Source: Clostridia bacterium (GTDB lineage: Bacteria > Bacillota > Clostridia > Christensenellales > CAG-138). From it: a stretch of DNA of 14,772 bases. Each line of letters begins with the position of its first letter. Positions within the stretch are counted from its first letter, which is position 1. The position numbers and the translations under genes were made by a program. Below the pieces are notes generated by a model that did not search any database, had not been told where the DNA came from, and saw only the letters and a program-made list of their open reading frames with translations. The stretch covers positions 1-14,772 of the forward strand of contig JAFSFN010000044.1 in NCBI GenBank assembly GCA_017435185.1. Direction: 5' to 3'. Of this stretch, positions 5,961 to 12,095 are shown in pieces.

Positions 5961-6014
5961 TTTTTGACGCCTTTTTTCAAAAAGGCGGCGGGGTTCAAGG
6001 GGCGGCGTCCCTTG
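5961..6014. repeat. Modular inverted-repeat element, copy 1
   Basis: The unit starts TTTTTGACGC, then an 8-bp hairpin CGCCTTTT...AAAAGGCG (5968-5987), then GGGGTTCAAGGGG and a second hairpin CAAGGG/CCCTTG (5996-6014). The arrangement of a T-rich hairpin followed by a G-rich hairpin recurs at 6036-6085 and 7142-7193. Confidence 0.5.
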
Positions 6015-6035
6015 TGAACATTTCCCCCTTATTGG

Positions 6036-6117
6036 TTTTCCGTCGCTTTTTTCAAAAGCGACCGGGGTGTGGGGCAGAGCCACACATAAAAAAGCCATTC
6101 TCTTTAGGGCGGAGCCC
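6036..6117. repeat. Modular inverted-repeat element, copy 2 with a third short hairpin
   Basis: The unit begins TTTTCCGTCGCTTTTTTCAA. The first hairpin is a perfect 9-bp GTCGCTTTT/AAAAGCGAC (6042-6062). The second is GTGTGG/CCACAC (6067-6085) around GGGCAGAG, followed by ATAAAAAAG. A shorter GGGC-GGA-GCCC palindrome follows at 6107-6117, just past the stop of the minus-strand SPOR gene, and could help end that transcript. The first 16 bases are nearly identical to copy 3. Confidence 0.55.
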
Positions 6118-6129
6118 AATGTCTAATCG

Positions 6130-7035
6130 TTATGTCGATGCCGAAAGTGATGCTGAAAGCGAGATATACAAATCCGCCATGTGAAGCTGAGCGTATTTCA
6201 TTGAAGATGCGAATTCACTGCGGCTCGAACAGGAAGCCGAGGACAGATTTGAAAGCAGAGCTTTGTATTCATTACGGCAATTCACCATATCTTTAAGTTG
6301 GTCGGGAACGTCGCTTTCAAAGAGTTCCATATCCTTTTCGAAATCTTCAAGTATCGTTTTGCAAGCGTACTGACCGTCGGCTATGCTTTGAGAATCAGAG
6401 TCAAATGTAAGTATTGCATTGCTGAGCGAAGCTGTTGCTTCTTTGAATGCCGAAAAAGCACTTTCAACAGCTTCTGTGTTGTCTTTATCGGTGCTTATTT
6501 TGAACACCTCATCATTGCAGGTAATGGTGAATAATGTGCAGTCCGTTCCCTCGTTTATCAATCTGTCCTTGACTGTTTTTGCGTCGCTTTCCGTTAAGTA
6601 GCCTGCGCCGAGCACACGAAATTGTTCCGAATCCTTGAAGACATATCCTGCGGCGCCTTGCGCCTTTAATGCTGTTGCCTGAGAAGAAGCGTTTTCTTCG
6701 GATGAATATATCCCCATTTGAAGCGAATAGACACTTATACCCGGAAGCGTAACATCTGTTGTTACCGCGTTTTTTGCCGTTGACAGACTTACAGCTAAAG
6801 AATCATCATCTTTTACTGTATCTTTTTTATTGAAAGCCTCGAATATCGGTGCCGCTAAGTTTTGAGCTATCCATGTTCCGGCTGCAGAAGCAGAGAGCAG
6901 ATACACTATGCCGCACGTCAACAATACAGCAAAAAGCGCCTTGGGCGCACCCGAGCCGCTGCGGCTTCGTGAACTGCTGTAACGCTTGCGTCGGCGTCTG
7001 CGTGCTGATGAATTTCTGTTCCTTTTGTATTCCAT
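6130..7035 (-). CDS. SPOR-domain membrane protein
   Basis: This 301-residue protein has a very basic cytoplasmic N-terminus (residues 1-30, rich in Arg, Ser and Lys), one transmembrane segment (about 32-52, ALFAVLLTCGIVYLLSASAAG), and a SPOR domain (about 101-172, opening VYSLQMGIYSSEENASSQA and closing TDCTLFTI). SPOR domains bind glycan strands lacking stem peptides, at division septa or in spore cortex remodelling. The remaining 130 residues (173-301) are helical, Ser/Ala-rich and not assignable. It is a type II single-pass protein. GGAGGG lies 6 bases upstream of the ATG. The next gene upstream is separated by 172 bases containing a terminator, so it is probably transcribed separately; no convincing promoter was found. 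A role in division or sporulation is inference. Confidence 0.78.
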   Translation of the reverse strand: MEYKRNRNSSARRRRRKRYSSSRSRSGSGAPKALFAVLLTCGIVYLLSASAAGTWIAQNLAAPIFEAFNKKDTVKDDDSLAVSLSTAKNAVTTDVTLPGISVYSLQMGIYSSEENASSQATALKAQGAAGYVFKDSEQFRVLGAGYLTESDAKTVKDRLINEGTDCTLFTITCNDEVFKISTDKDNTEAVESAFSAFKEATASLSNAILTFDSDSQSIADGQYACKTILEDFEKDMELFESDVPDQLKDMVNCRNEYKALLSNLSSASCSSRSEFASSMKYAQLHMADLYISLSASLSAST

Positions 7036-7103
7036 GCGTGTCCCTCCAAAAGTCTTTGTACAATGCTATGCACTTCAAAACAGAAAGATTACATGAGAAA
7101 ATA

Positions 7104-7135
7104 AAAAAGCAATATACTTTCGTATATTGCTTTTT
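7104..7135 (-). terminator. Terminator of the VanW-family gene
   Basis: A perfect stem GCAATATAC (7109-7117)/GTATATTGC (7122-7130) over TTTC is flanked by A5/T5 that extend it to 14 bp. Read on the minus strand it is followed by TTTTTTATTTT, the stronger T-tract, so it probably serves the vanW-like gene ending at 7208. Confidence 0.8.
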
Positions 7136-7141
7136 ACTTAC

Positions 7142-7200
7142 TTTTCCGTCGCTTTTTACAAAAAAGACCGAAGTAAAGGGGCAGAGCCCCTTTTTATTTT
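7142..7200. repeat. Modular inverted-repeat element, copy 3
   Basis: The unit begins TTTTCCGTCGCTTTTTACAA, almost the same as copy 2 (6036). Its first hairpin has decayed (GTC...GAC with two mismatches). Its second is perfect, AAAGGGGC-AGA-GCCCCTTT (7175-7193), followed by TTATTTTT. The second hairpin plus T-tract has terminator form on the plus strand, although no plus-strand gene is upstream. It may also act as a first terminator for the minus-strand gene at 7208. Confidence 0.55.
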
Positions 7201-7207
7201 TCTGCCT

Positions 7208-8713
7208 TTACGGCTTGGGCAGTGAGGCATCGCCAGTGCCTACATATGTCAAACCGGTAATGGCTCTGTATTTATCTGTGTATAAAATCTCAAGGCCGTC
7301 TTCGACTGCTTCGCCGTTTAACAATTTTTGACGGTACACTGTAACGATATATCCCTCTCGTGACTTGTAGTCAACCTCGGAATAGCCCTTGGGCCAATCG
7401 GAACGTTCTTCGGTTTTTGGCGAAGGCTTGGGAAGTGTCTCGTCTATTTCGCTGTAGACTTTGTAGGAAACGCCTTCTTCAAGGGGTGCGCCATATATGT
7501 AGACCGTCATTTTGTAACTGTTATTGTCTGCATAGGCGAATATGTACAGCGGAGAACCTGTATTGTTCTTGAATGCAAGGTCGGGACCGCCGGTTGAGAC
7601 TGTGGCATCAAGACCGTAGGAAACATAGGACGAAGGCCAGGAGTGATGCTTGCGGTTGGTTATCTCGATTTCGCTTCCGCATCTGAGCAGAGCGTTATAC
7701 AGCGTAGTGCTGACCTGACATATACCGCCGCCCGGCTGCAGTTCGTATGTGTTGCCGTTTACGATGCCCGGAGCAGGAGGCCAGCCGCCTATCTCTGTAC
7801 GGGGACCTATATGCTCGTTGAAAGAAAACTCTTCGCCGTCGGCGATTACAGCACCCCTCAAAAGATTTGCAGCTTTAAGTATGTTGGCGATGCGGTTGGT
7901 TTCTCTTAGCGTGCTTGAAGAGCCGTATTCCGTAGTGTATTTGGCACGAAGAACAGTGGCGGATTTTACGTCATCGAGCGTTTTTGTGGGCTGAGTAAGC
8001 ACGAGCTCGGGTTTTATCGTTTGAACAGATTGACCTTGTGAGAGTGCTGTAATTACCTGCTCGATTATTGCTTCGGAGTCGAATGAATAGCCTGGCTTGC
8101 CTTCGGTGTAAATGAATGAGGGTGAGGATGCCCAGACATCAGGCTCGGCAGAAGGATCAACAGGTGCGGTGGCTATCTGCTCGGCAATGGCAGAGAGTGA
8201 TTGCGAAAAAACGTCTCTGTCGGGTGTGAGCTCAACGGAGAAATCAACACCGTTTTCAAGTGCTTTCTGTGACTGAGCGTTTTCCGAACGGTTGCCGTTT
8301 CGACCGTAGAGCATAGCTTTTATAAGTGCAGCATCTATATCGGCTGATATGCCAAGGTCGGAAGCAGTCAAAAGCCAAAGATGATTGTTATAGACGATTG
8401 ATATACCTACTTCCTGAATTGCTTTTTCAACGGCGGGGATAACGGCAACTTTGGCTTCATCGTATGTCATTGAGCCTACATCAATGCCGTTCACGGTTAT
8501 GCCGTCAAAAAATTCGCCGTTTGAAACTATTTTGGCAAGCGCCTGCTTTGACGGACGGGCAACAAATGTATTTATTATCAGTATTATTATGAATGCAGTT
8601 ATGCCGATAAGCGCCGATAATCTCAGTGTTGACAGCAGCTTGCGCAAACGTTTGCGCTTACTGTTCTGCGCTGTATGTTGTGCGCGTTTGGCATTAACGG
8701 GAACTTTACGCAT
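7208..8713 (-). CDS. VanW family membrane-anchored protein with G5-like C-terminus
   Basis: This 501-residue protein has a basic N-terminus (1-32), one membrane anchor (about 33-50, SALIGITAFIIILIINTF), a putative peptidoglycan-binding-like region with two similar stretches (about 60-240), then a VanW domain. The VanW core includes GEEFSFNEHIGPRTEIGG (293-310), PGGGICQVSTTLYNA (327-341) and HHSWPSSYVSYGLDA (356-370). Residues about 412-495 resemble a G5 domain. VanW proteins occur in envelope and vancomycin-resistance loci; their biochemical role is not known and this gene is not evidence of resistance. ATG 8713 is chosen because GGAG lies 7 bases upstream; longer in-frame starts lack a ribosome binding site. 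It has its own promoter and is divergent from rpsU. Confidence 0.88.
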   Translation of the reverse strand: MRKVPVNAKRAQHTAQNSKRKRLRKLLSTLRLSALIGITAFIIILIINTFVARPSKQALAKIVSNGEFFDGITVNGIDVGSMTYDEAKVAVIPAVEKAIQEVGISIVYNNHLWLLTASDLGISADIDAALIKAMLYGRNGNRSENAQSQKALENGVDFSVELTPDRDVFSQSLSAIAEQIATAPVDPSAEPDVWASSPSFIYTEGKPGYSFDSEAIIEQVITALSQGQSVQTIKPELVLTQPTKTLDDVKSATVLRAKYTTEYGSSSTLRETNRIANILKAANLLRGAVIADGEEFSFNEHIGPRTEIGGWPPAPGIVNGNTYELQPGGGICQVSTTLYNALLRCGSEIEITNRKHHSWPSSYVSYGLDATVSTGGPDLAFKNNTGSPLYIFAYADNNSYKMTVYIYGAPLEEGVSYKVYSEIDETLPKPSPKTEERSDWPKGYSEVDYKSREGYIVTVYRQKLLNGEAVEDGLEILYTDKYRAITGLTYVGTGDASLPKP

Positions 8714-8739
8714 AAAACATCTCCAAATCAAATTAACTT

Positions 8740-8768
8740 ATTATATAATAAAAACAGTGTTTAAGCAA
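8740..8768 (-). promoter_or_regulatory. Promoter of the VanW-family gene
   Basis: On the minus strand, TTGCTT (8768-8763) and a perfect -10 TATAAT (8745-8740) are separated by 17 bases. Transcription would start near 8733, about 20 bases before the start codon. The promoter is divergent from that of rpsU; the two -35 boxes are about 45 bases apart. Confidence 0.7.
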
Positions 8769-8812
8769 TGTAATAAGCAAGAAAAAATCGAAAAAAATCG
8801 TAGTTTATTCTG

Positions 8813-8841
8813 TTGACTTGAAGTTAGCGTTGCAGTATAAT
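8813..8841 (+). promoter_or_regulatory. Strong sigma-A promoter of rpsU
   Basis: TTGACT (8813-8818, 5/6) and a perfect TATAAT (8836-8841) are separated by exactly 17 bases. This is the best promoter in the window, as expected for a ribosomal protein gene. Confidence 0.88.
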
Positions 8842-8849
8842 GTCATATG

Positions 8850-8889
8850 TTTGGGCTGGGTCCCAAATAGTTCGCGGTTTTACTGCGAA
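8850..8889 (+). promoter_or_regulatory. Two-hairpin leader of rpsU
   Basis: Hairpin 1 is TTTGGG (8850-8855) with CCCAAA (8862-8867). Hairpin 2 is an 8-bp stem TTCGCGGT (8871-8878) with ACTGCGAA (8882-8889) over TTT, with one G-U pair. It ends 3 bases before the Shine-Dalgarno region. A role in S21 autoregulation is inference from position; I do not recognise it as a named leader class. Confidence 0.45.
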
Positions 8890-8910
8890 AACAGGAGGGG
8901 AGGGAGAAAA

Positions 8911-9081
8911 ATGGAGATACGTGTTGGTGAAAACGAATCGCTTGAGAGTGCTCTTAAACGCTTTAAGCGCAAGTGTGCAAGAAGCGGTGTCCTCGCTGAA
9001 GTTCGCAGACGTGAGCATTACGAGAAGCCCAGCATAAAGCGCAAAAAGAAGGCTGAGGCTGCAAGAAAGCGCAAGTATTAA
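8911..9081 (+). CDS. rpsU: 30S ribosomal protein S21
   Basis: This 56-residue, very basic protein has the normal S21 length and the family pattern VGENESLESALKRFKRKC followed by EVRRREHYEKPSIKRKKK. S21 is a small-subunit protein that promotes mRNA base pairing during initiation. The start ATG 8911 follows a purine-rich AGGAGGGGAGGGAG tract (8893-8906), so two registers of Shine-Dalgarno pairing are possible. It is a single-gene unit with its own promoter, leader and terminator. In many other Clostridia rpsU is followed by a GatB/YqeY gene; here the next gene lies on the opposite strand. Confidence 0.98.
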   Translation: MEIRVGENESLESALKRFKRKCARSGVLAEVRRREHYEKPSIKRKKKAEAARKRKY

Positions 9082-9092
9082 TCAAAACAAAC

Positions 9093-9133
9093 ACATACCC
9101 GAAGCTGAAAAGTTTCGGGTATGTTATTTTTTT
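9093..9133. terminator. Bidirectional terminator between rpsU and the MBL gene
   Basis: ACATACCCGAA (9093-9103) pairs with TTCGGGTATGT (9114-9124), an 11-bp perfect stem, followed on the plus strand by TATTTTTTTG. On the minus strand it is followed by a T-rich GTTTGTTTTG, so it can serve both converging genes. Confidence 0.88.
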
Positions 9134-9136
9134 GTG

Positions 9137-9874
9137 TCAGACCAGAGATGTATGCATCTGCTGTGCGGCAATGGCTGTCGGGTAGGTCTTGTGTACTTCG
9201 CCCAGTATGTGTTCGTCCGTATAGCCGCCCCATATGTGAGTGCATATAAGCTGCTTCACATTGGCTTTTAAGGCAAGGTCTGCGGCATCGGCGGCTGTCA
9301 TGTGGGGAAAAGTATCGCCTGTTTTGTCACTGCTCAAAAAACAGGCGGATGCAAGAAGAATATCGGCTTTTTGACATATGGTTACAAGTTTTTCGTTTAT
9401 GTTTGTATCACCCGTATATATTACCTTTTTGCCGTCGGCGTCTATTTGCAGTGCAAAAGTGGGTATGGGCTGCGGCATCTGATGAAAGGTGACGGTAAGG
9501 CCGCCGAAGCGAACACGCATCGAATCCTCTATACGAAGCATATCGAATACGCCGGAGCTTGAAAGCTCTCTAAACTGCGCCTCGGGAGCAGACGGAAGCA
9601 ATACCGAAAGCGGAAACGGCACGTTTTTGCCGTGTGCCTTGAATTGTAAAAGCGCATAGCGAAGTATGAGGGCATCGCTCATATGGTCGCTTCTGAGACT
9701 CGACAGAAGGAGTGCGTCTATGTTCAGTTCCGGCTTTACTTTTAACAGGTTGCTCAATGTTCCGTTGCCCATGTCCAAAACGATTGAAGCCTTACCGTGT
9801 TCGATAAGACAGCCAGAGCAGCTGCCGCCCACATTGGGAAACGGCCCGTATTTTCCTAAAACTGTGATTTTCAT
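9137..9874 (-). CDS. Metallo-beta-lactamase-fold protein with altered HxHxDH motif
   Basis: This 245-residue protein aligns by eye with the small MBL-fold hydrolases (YhfI/RNase Z-like): MKITVLGKYGPFPNVGGSCSG at the start, the GDT motif in VIYTGDTN (D156), CTHIWGG (H213) and a conserved H131 region. The canonical metal motif HxHxDH is however S59-L-R61-S-D63-H64, so the first two histidines are Ser and Arg. D63, H64, D156 and H213 remain. This predicts loss of one metal site, or a non-enzymatic or modified role. There is no frameshift, and the frame is full length. The ATG at 9874 lies 29 bases after the upstream stop and lacks a clear Shine-Dalgarno sequence, so it may be translated by coupling with the upstream gene. 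Substrate unknown. Confidence 0.82.
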   Translation of the reverse strand: MKITVLGKYGPFPNVGGSCSGCLIEHGKASIVLDMGNGTLSNLLKVKPELNIDALLLSSLRSDHMSDALILRYALLQFKAHGKNVPFPLSVLLPSAPEAQFRELSSSGVFDMLRIEDSMRVRFGGLTVTFHQMPQPIPTFALQIDADGKKVIYTGDTNINEKLVTICQKADILLASACFLSSDKTGDTFPHMTAADAADLALKANVKQLICTHIWGGYTDEHILGEVHKTYPTAIAAQQMHTSLV

Positions 9875-9903
9875 GCTTGTAGTATGTCTTGCAAAGTAAA
9901 GGA

Positions 9904-10416
9904 TTATTCATCAGGTTCTGTTGTTTTTGAAAAATAAACCGAATATTTCTTGAGCAGAGCTTGGGTAAAACTGTCATCGGGCGTTTCGTTCATTGTGATA
10001 AATGTTCTGCCGTCCTCACTGCCTTGGGGAAACATATAAAGTTTTTTTTCGCCCACTCCCAAGGGCGTGACCGAAGCATTAAAAAGTGCAAAATCAAGAT
10101 AGCCTTCTGCATAACAAAGTATTGTTACTTCGCCTTTTTTTGTCGGCAGTATGCGTTCAAGTTCCGAATTGATGAAAATATCTATACCGATACACAATGC
10201 TTTACCGTTTCTATCGGTGTGAAACACTTTATTGCACTCGGGAATAACTATGATGGCTTCGGATAAAGGCATATCGGTATACGCGTCAACAACAGTCACC
10301 GTGAACTGCCCGTATTTTGAGTTGACTTTGTTAAATATAATTGTTATTGCAATTATTAAAATAATGGCGCATAATGTAAAGAATAACAAAAAGCATATCG
10401 ACTTTTTCAATTTCAT
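9904..10416 (-). CDS. Small membrane-anchored protein, carboxypeptidase-regulatory-like fold
   Basis: I do not recognise this 170-residue protein as a named gene. Residues 1-28 form a basic start plus hydrophobic anchor (MKLKKSICFL then LFFTLCAIILIIAITIIF), with no lipobox. Residues about 36-110 resemble a transthyretin or carboxypeptidase-regulatory-like beta-sandwich: GQFTVTVVDAYTDMPLSEAIIVI, then TDRNGKA, then EVTILCYAEGY, the usual order of a domain that displays a small extracellular beta fold. The rest is polar and ends in a charged tail. ATG 10416 is chosen because GGAGG (minus strand, 10431-10427) lies 10 bases upstream, and the longer frame from 10440 has none. It probably shares a transcript with the MBL gene 29 bases downstream. 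Role unknown, likely extracytoplasmic. Confidence 0.65.
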   Translation of the reverse strand: MKLKKSICFLLFFTLCAIILIIAITIIFNKVNSKYGQFTVTVVDAYTDMPLSEAIIVIPECNKVFHTDRNGKALCIGIDIFINSELERILPTKKGEVTILCYAEGYLDFALFNASVTPLGVGEKKLYMFPQGSEDGRTFITMNETPDDSFTQALLKKYSVYFSKTTEPDE

Positions 10417-10497
10417 GTGGAATGTACCTCCGCAAAACACTTTTACGAATATTTACACATAGTTCAAACAAAATATGAGAGTAATATTTTGTTTTTG

Positions 10498-10506
10498 TGT
10501 TACAAT
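10498..10506 (+). promoter_or_regulatory. Possible extended -10 promoter of pgi
   Basis: TGTTACAAT fits the extended -10 pattern TGnTATAAT with one mismatch. No good -35 lies at the usual distance. An alternative pairing, TTGTTT (10489) with TAATAA (10511) over 16 bases, is also possible. Confidence 0.45.
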
Positions 10507-10559
10507 GAAATAATAAGTCAAAGCCTGTATGGAAAAATGTTAGATTCGGGAGGAATGCC

Positions 10560-11993
10560 ATGAAACGCTATGAAGACAAGTCATGGGCAGATTCCATGCG
10601 TCTGCGCGTGGACTTCAACAATATGATGTGTGAGTTTATAGGCGAAGAAGGAATACATGCTTCTGAAATTTACAAAATGCAGGAAGCAGTTGTGAGTGCC
10701 GAAGAAAGAATGAAGAATAAGCGCGGTAGTATGCGTTGGCGTGACCTGCCGAAAACACAGCAAGAAACAGTCTTGCAAATAAAGCAGACAGCTCAATATG
10801 TGCGTGAAAATTTTGATGCATTTGTTGTTTTGGGCATAGGCGGAAGTGCATTGGGCCCTATTGCGGTGCATCAGGCATTGGCACATACAAAATATAACGA
10901 GCTTTCCGATAAAAAGCGTGGCGGCCCGAAATTCTATGTCGAAGATAATGTAGACCCTGAAAAGATAGCTGCACTTTTGGATGTTATCGACATAAAGAAA
11001 ACGGTATTCAATATAATAACAAAATCGGGCAATACGTCAGAAACGATAGCTCAAATGCTTTTGTTTATCGACAAACTTAAAAAAGAAGTCGGCGACGACT
11101 GGACTAAGCATATAATAGCAACTACTGACGAGAATAACGGCAGTCTGAGGGAAATAACAAAGAGATACGATCTTACCACATTCTTCGTACCCGAGGGTGT
11201 GGGCGGACGCTTCAGTGAGCTTTCGCCGGTCGGTCTTCTGTCCGCTGCTGTGTGCGGAATAGACATTGAAGAACTGCTTGCCGGTGCGGCATATATGGAT
11301 GATATTTGCTCTCGCACATCCGATGTGTGGAACAATCCTGCGTATATTTCAGCCGTTCTTGAAGTAATGGCAATGAAGAAGGGCTGCAATATCAGTGTAC
11401 TTATGCCGTATGCGGATTCGCTTAAATATATGTCTGATTGGTATGCTCAGCTTTGGGCGGAGTCATTGGGCAAGCGTTATAATTCAAATGGAGAAGAAGT
11501 GCATACGGGACAAACACCGGTAAAAGCACTTGGAGTTACGGATCAGCATTCGCAGATACAGCTCTACGCCGAGGGCCCCAACGATAAGGTCGTCACATTT
11601 ATGAGGGTTAACAACTATCGTAAAGAGATTATAATACCCCATGTTGAGATGTTTGGGGATCTGCCGCATATAAACTTCCTTTCGGGACATTCTTTCAACG
11701 AACTTATTTCATTCGAGGAATTCTCTACGGAATATGCCTTGGTCAAGAGTAATCGAATGAACAAGACAATAGTCCTTGAAGAAGTCAATCCGTTCACGAT
11801 AGGTCAGCTCATATGTCTTTTTGAATTGCAGACGGCGTTTGCAGGTGAGCTTTTGAACATAAATGCCTTTGATCAGCCCGGTGTTGAAGAAGGTAAAAAA
11901 GCAACATATGCCTTGTTGAACAGACCCGGATATGATGAAAAGCGCAAAGAGCTTGAGTCGATGCCTGAGAAGAACGAACAGTACATTGCATAA
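10560..11993 (+). CDS. pgi: Glucose-6-phosphate isomerase
   Basis: This 477-residue enzyme interconverts glucose 6-phosphate and fructose 6-phosphate in glycolysis and gluconeogenesis. Visible motifs are the sugar-phosphate-binding LGIGGSALGP (91-100), KSGNTSET (155-162), the PGI signature EGVGGRFSE (212-220), and WAESLGK with catalytic E301. DQHSQIQL contains the catalytic H330, and QPGVEEGKK contains the catalytic K446. Length is in the range of Firmicutes enzymes (about 450) with a slightly long N-terminus. AGGAGG-like GGGAGGA is 5 bases before the ATG. It is a single-gene unit with its own terminator; the promoter at 10498 is provisional. Nothing in the sequence suggests loss of function. 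Confidence 0.97.
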   Translation: MKRYEDKSWADSMRLRVDFNNMMCEFIGEEGIHASEIYKMQEAVVSAEERMKNKRGSMRWRDLPKTQQETVLQIKQTAQYVRENFDAFVVLGIGGSALGPIAVHQALAHTKYNELSDKKRGGPKFYVEDNVDPEKIAALLDVIDIKKTVFNIITKSGNTSETIAQMLLFIDKLKKEVGDDWTKHIIATTDENNGSLREITKRYDLTTFFVPEGVGGRFSELSPVGLLSAAVCGIDIEELLAGAAYMDDICSRTSDVWNNPAYISAVLEVMAMKKGCNISVLMPYADSLKYMSDWYAQLWAESLGKRYNSNGEEVHTGQTPVKALGVTDQHSQIQLYAEGPNDKVVTFMRVNNYRKEIIIPHVEMFGDLPHINFLSGHSFNELISFEEFSTEYALVKSNRMNKTIVLEEVNPFTIGQLICLFELQTAFAGELLNINAFDQPGVEEGKKATYALLNRPGYDEKRKELESMPEKNEQYIA

Positions 11994-12016
11994 AGCTAAG
12001 TTAAAGACTAATGATG

Positions 12017-12051
12017 CGGGAAAAGCAAAACATTGCTTTTCTCGTTTTTTT
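12017..12051 (+). terminator. Rho-independent terminator of pgi
   Basis: CGGGAAAAGCAA (12017-12028) pairs with TTGCTTTTCTCG (12033-12044), 12 bp with one G-U, over an AACA loop and followed by seven T residues. Confidence 0.9.
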
Positions 12052-12095
12052 ATTTGTCAAAGAATAATAAATGCCTTTTTGTTAAAGATAAGAGC

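Noticed and set aside
5879..6184. 101-codon plus-strand frame in the 5.9-6.2 kb gap
   Set aside because: It spans the inverted-repeat modules and the 3' end of the minus-strand SPOR gene and lacks a ribosome binding site, so it is probably repeat-derived.
5961..7200. CRISPR array or insertion sequence
   Set aside because: The repeats are few, irregularly spaced and individually palindromic, there are no regular spacers, and no transposase or cas gene is in the window.
7208..8713. VanW as a vancomycin resistance gene
   Set aside because: VanW-family proteins are widespread in Clostridia outside resistance clusters and no vanHAX-like genes are nearby.
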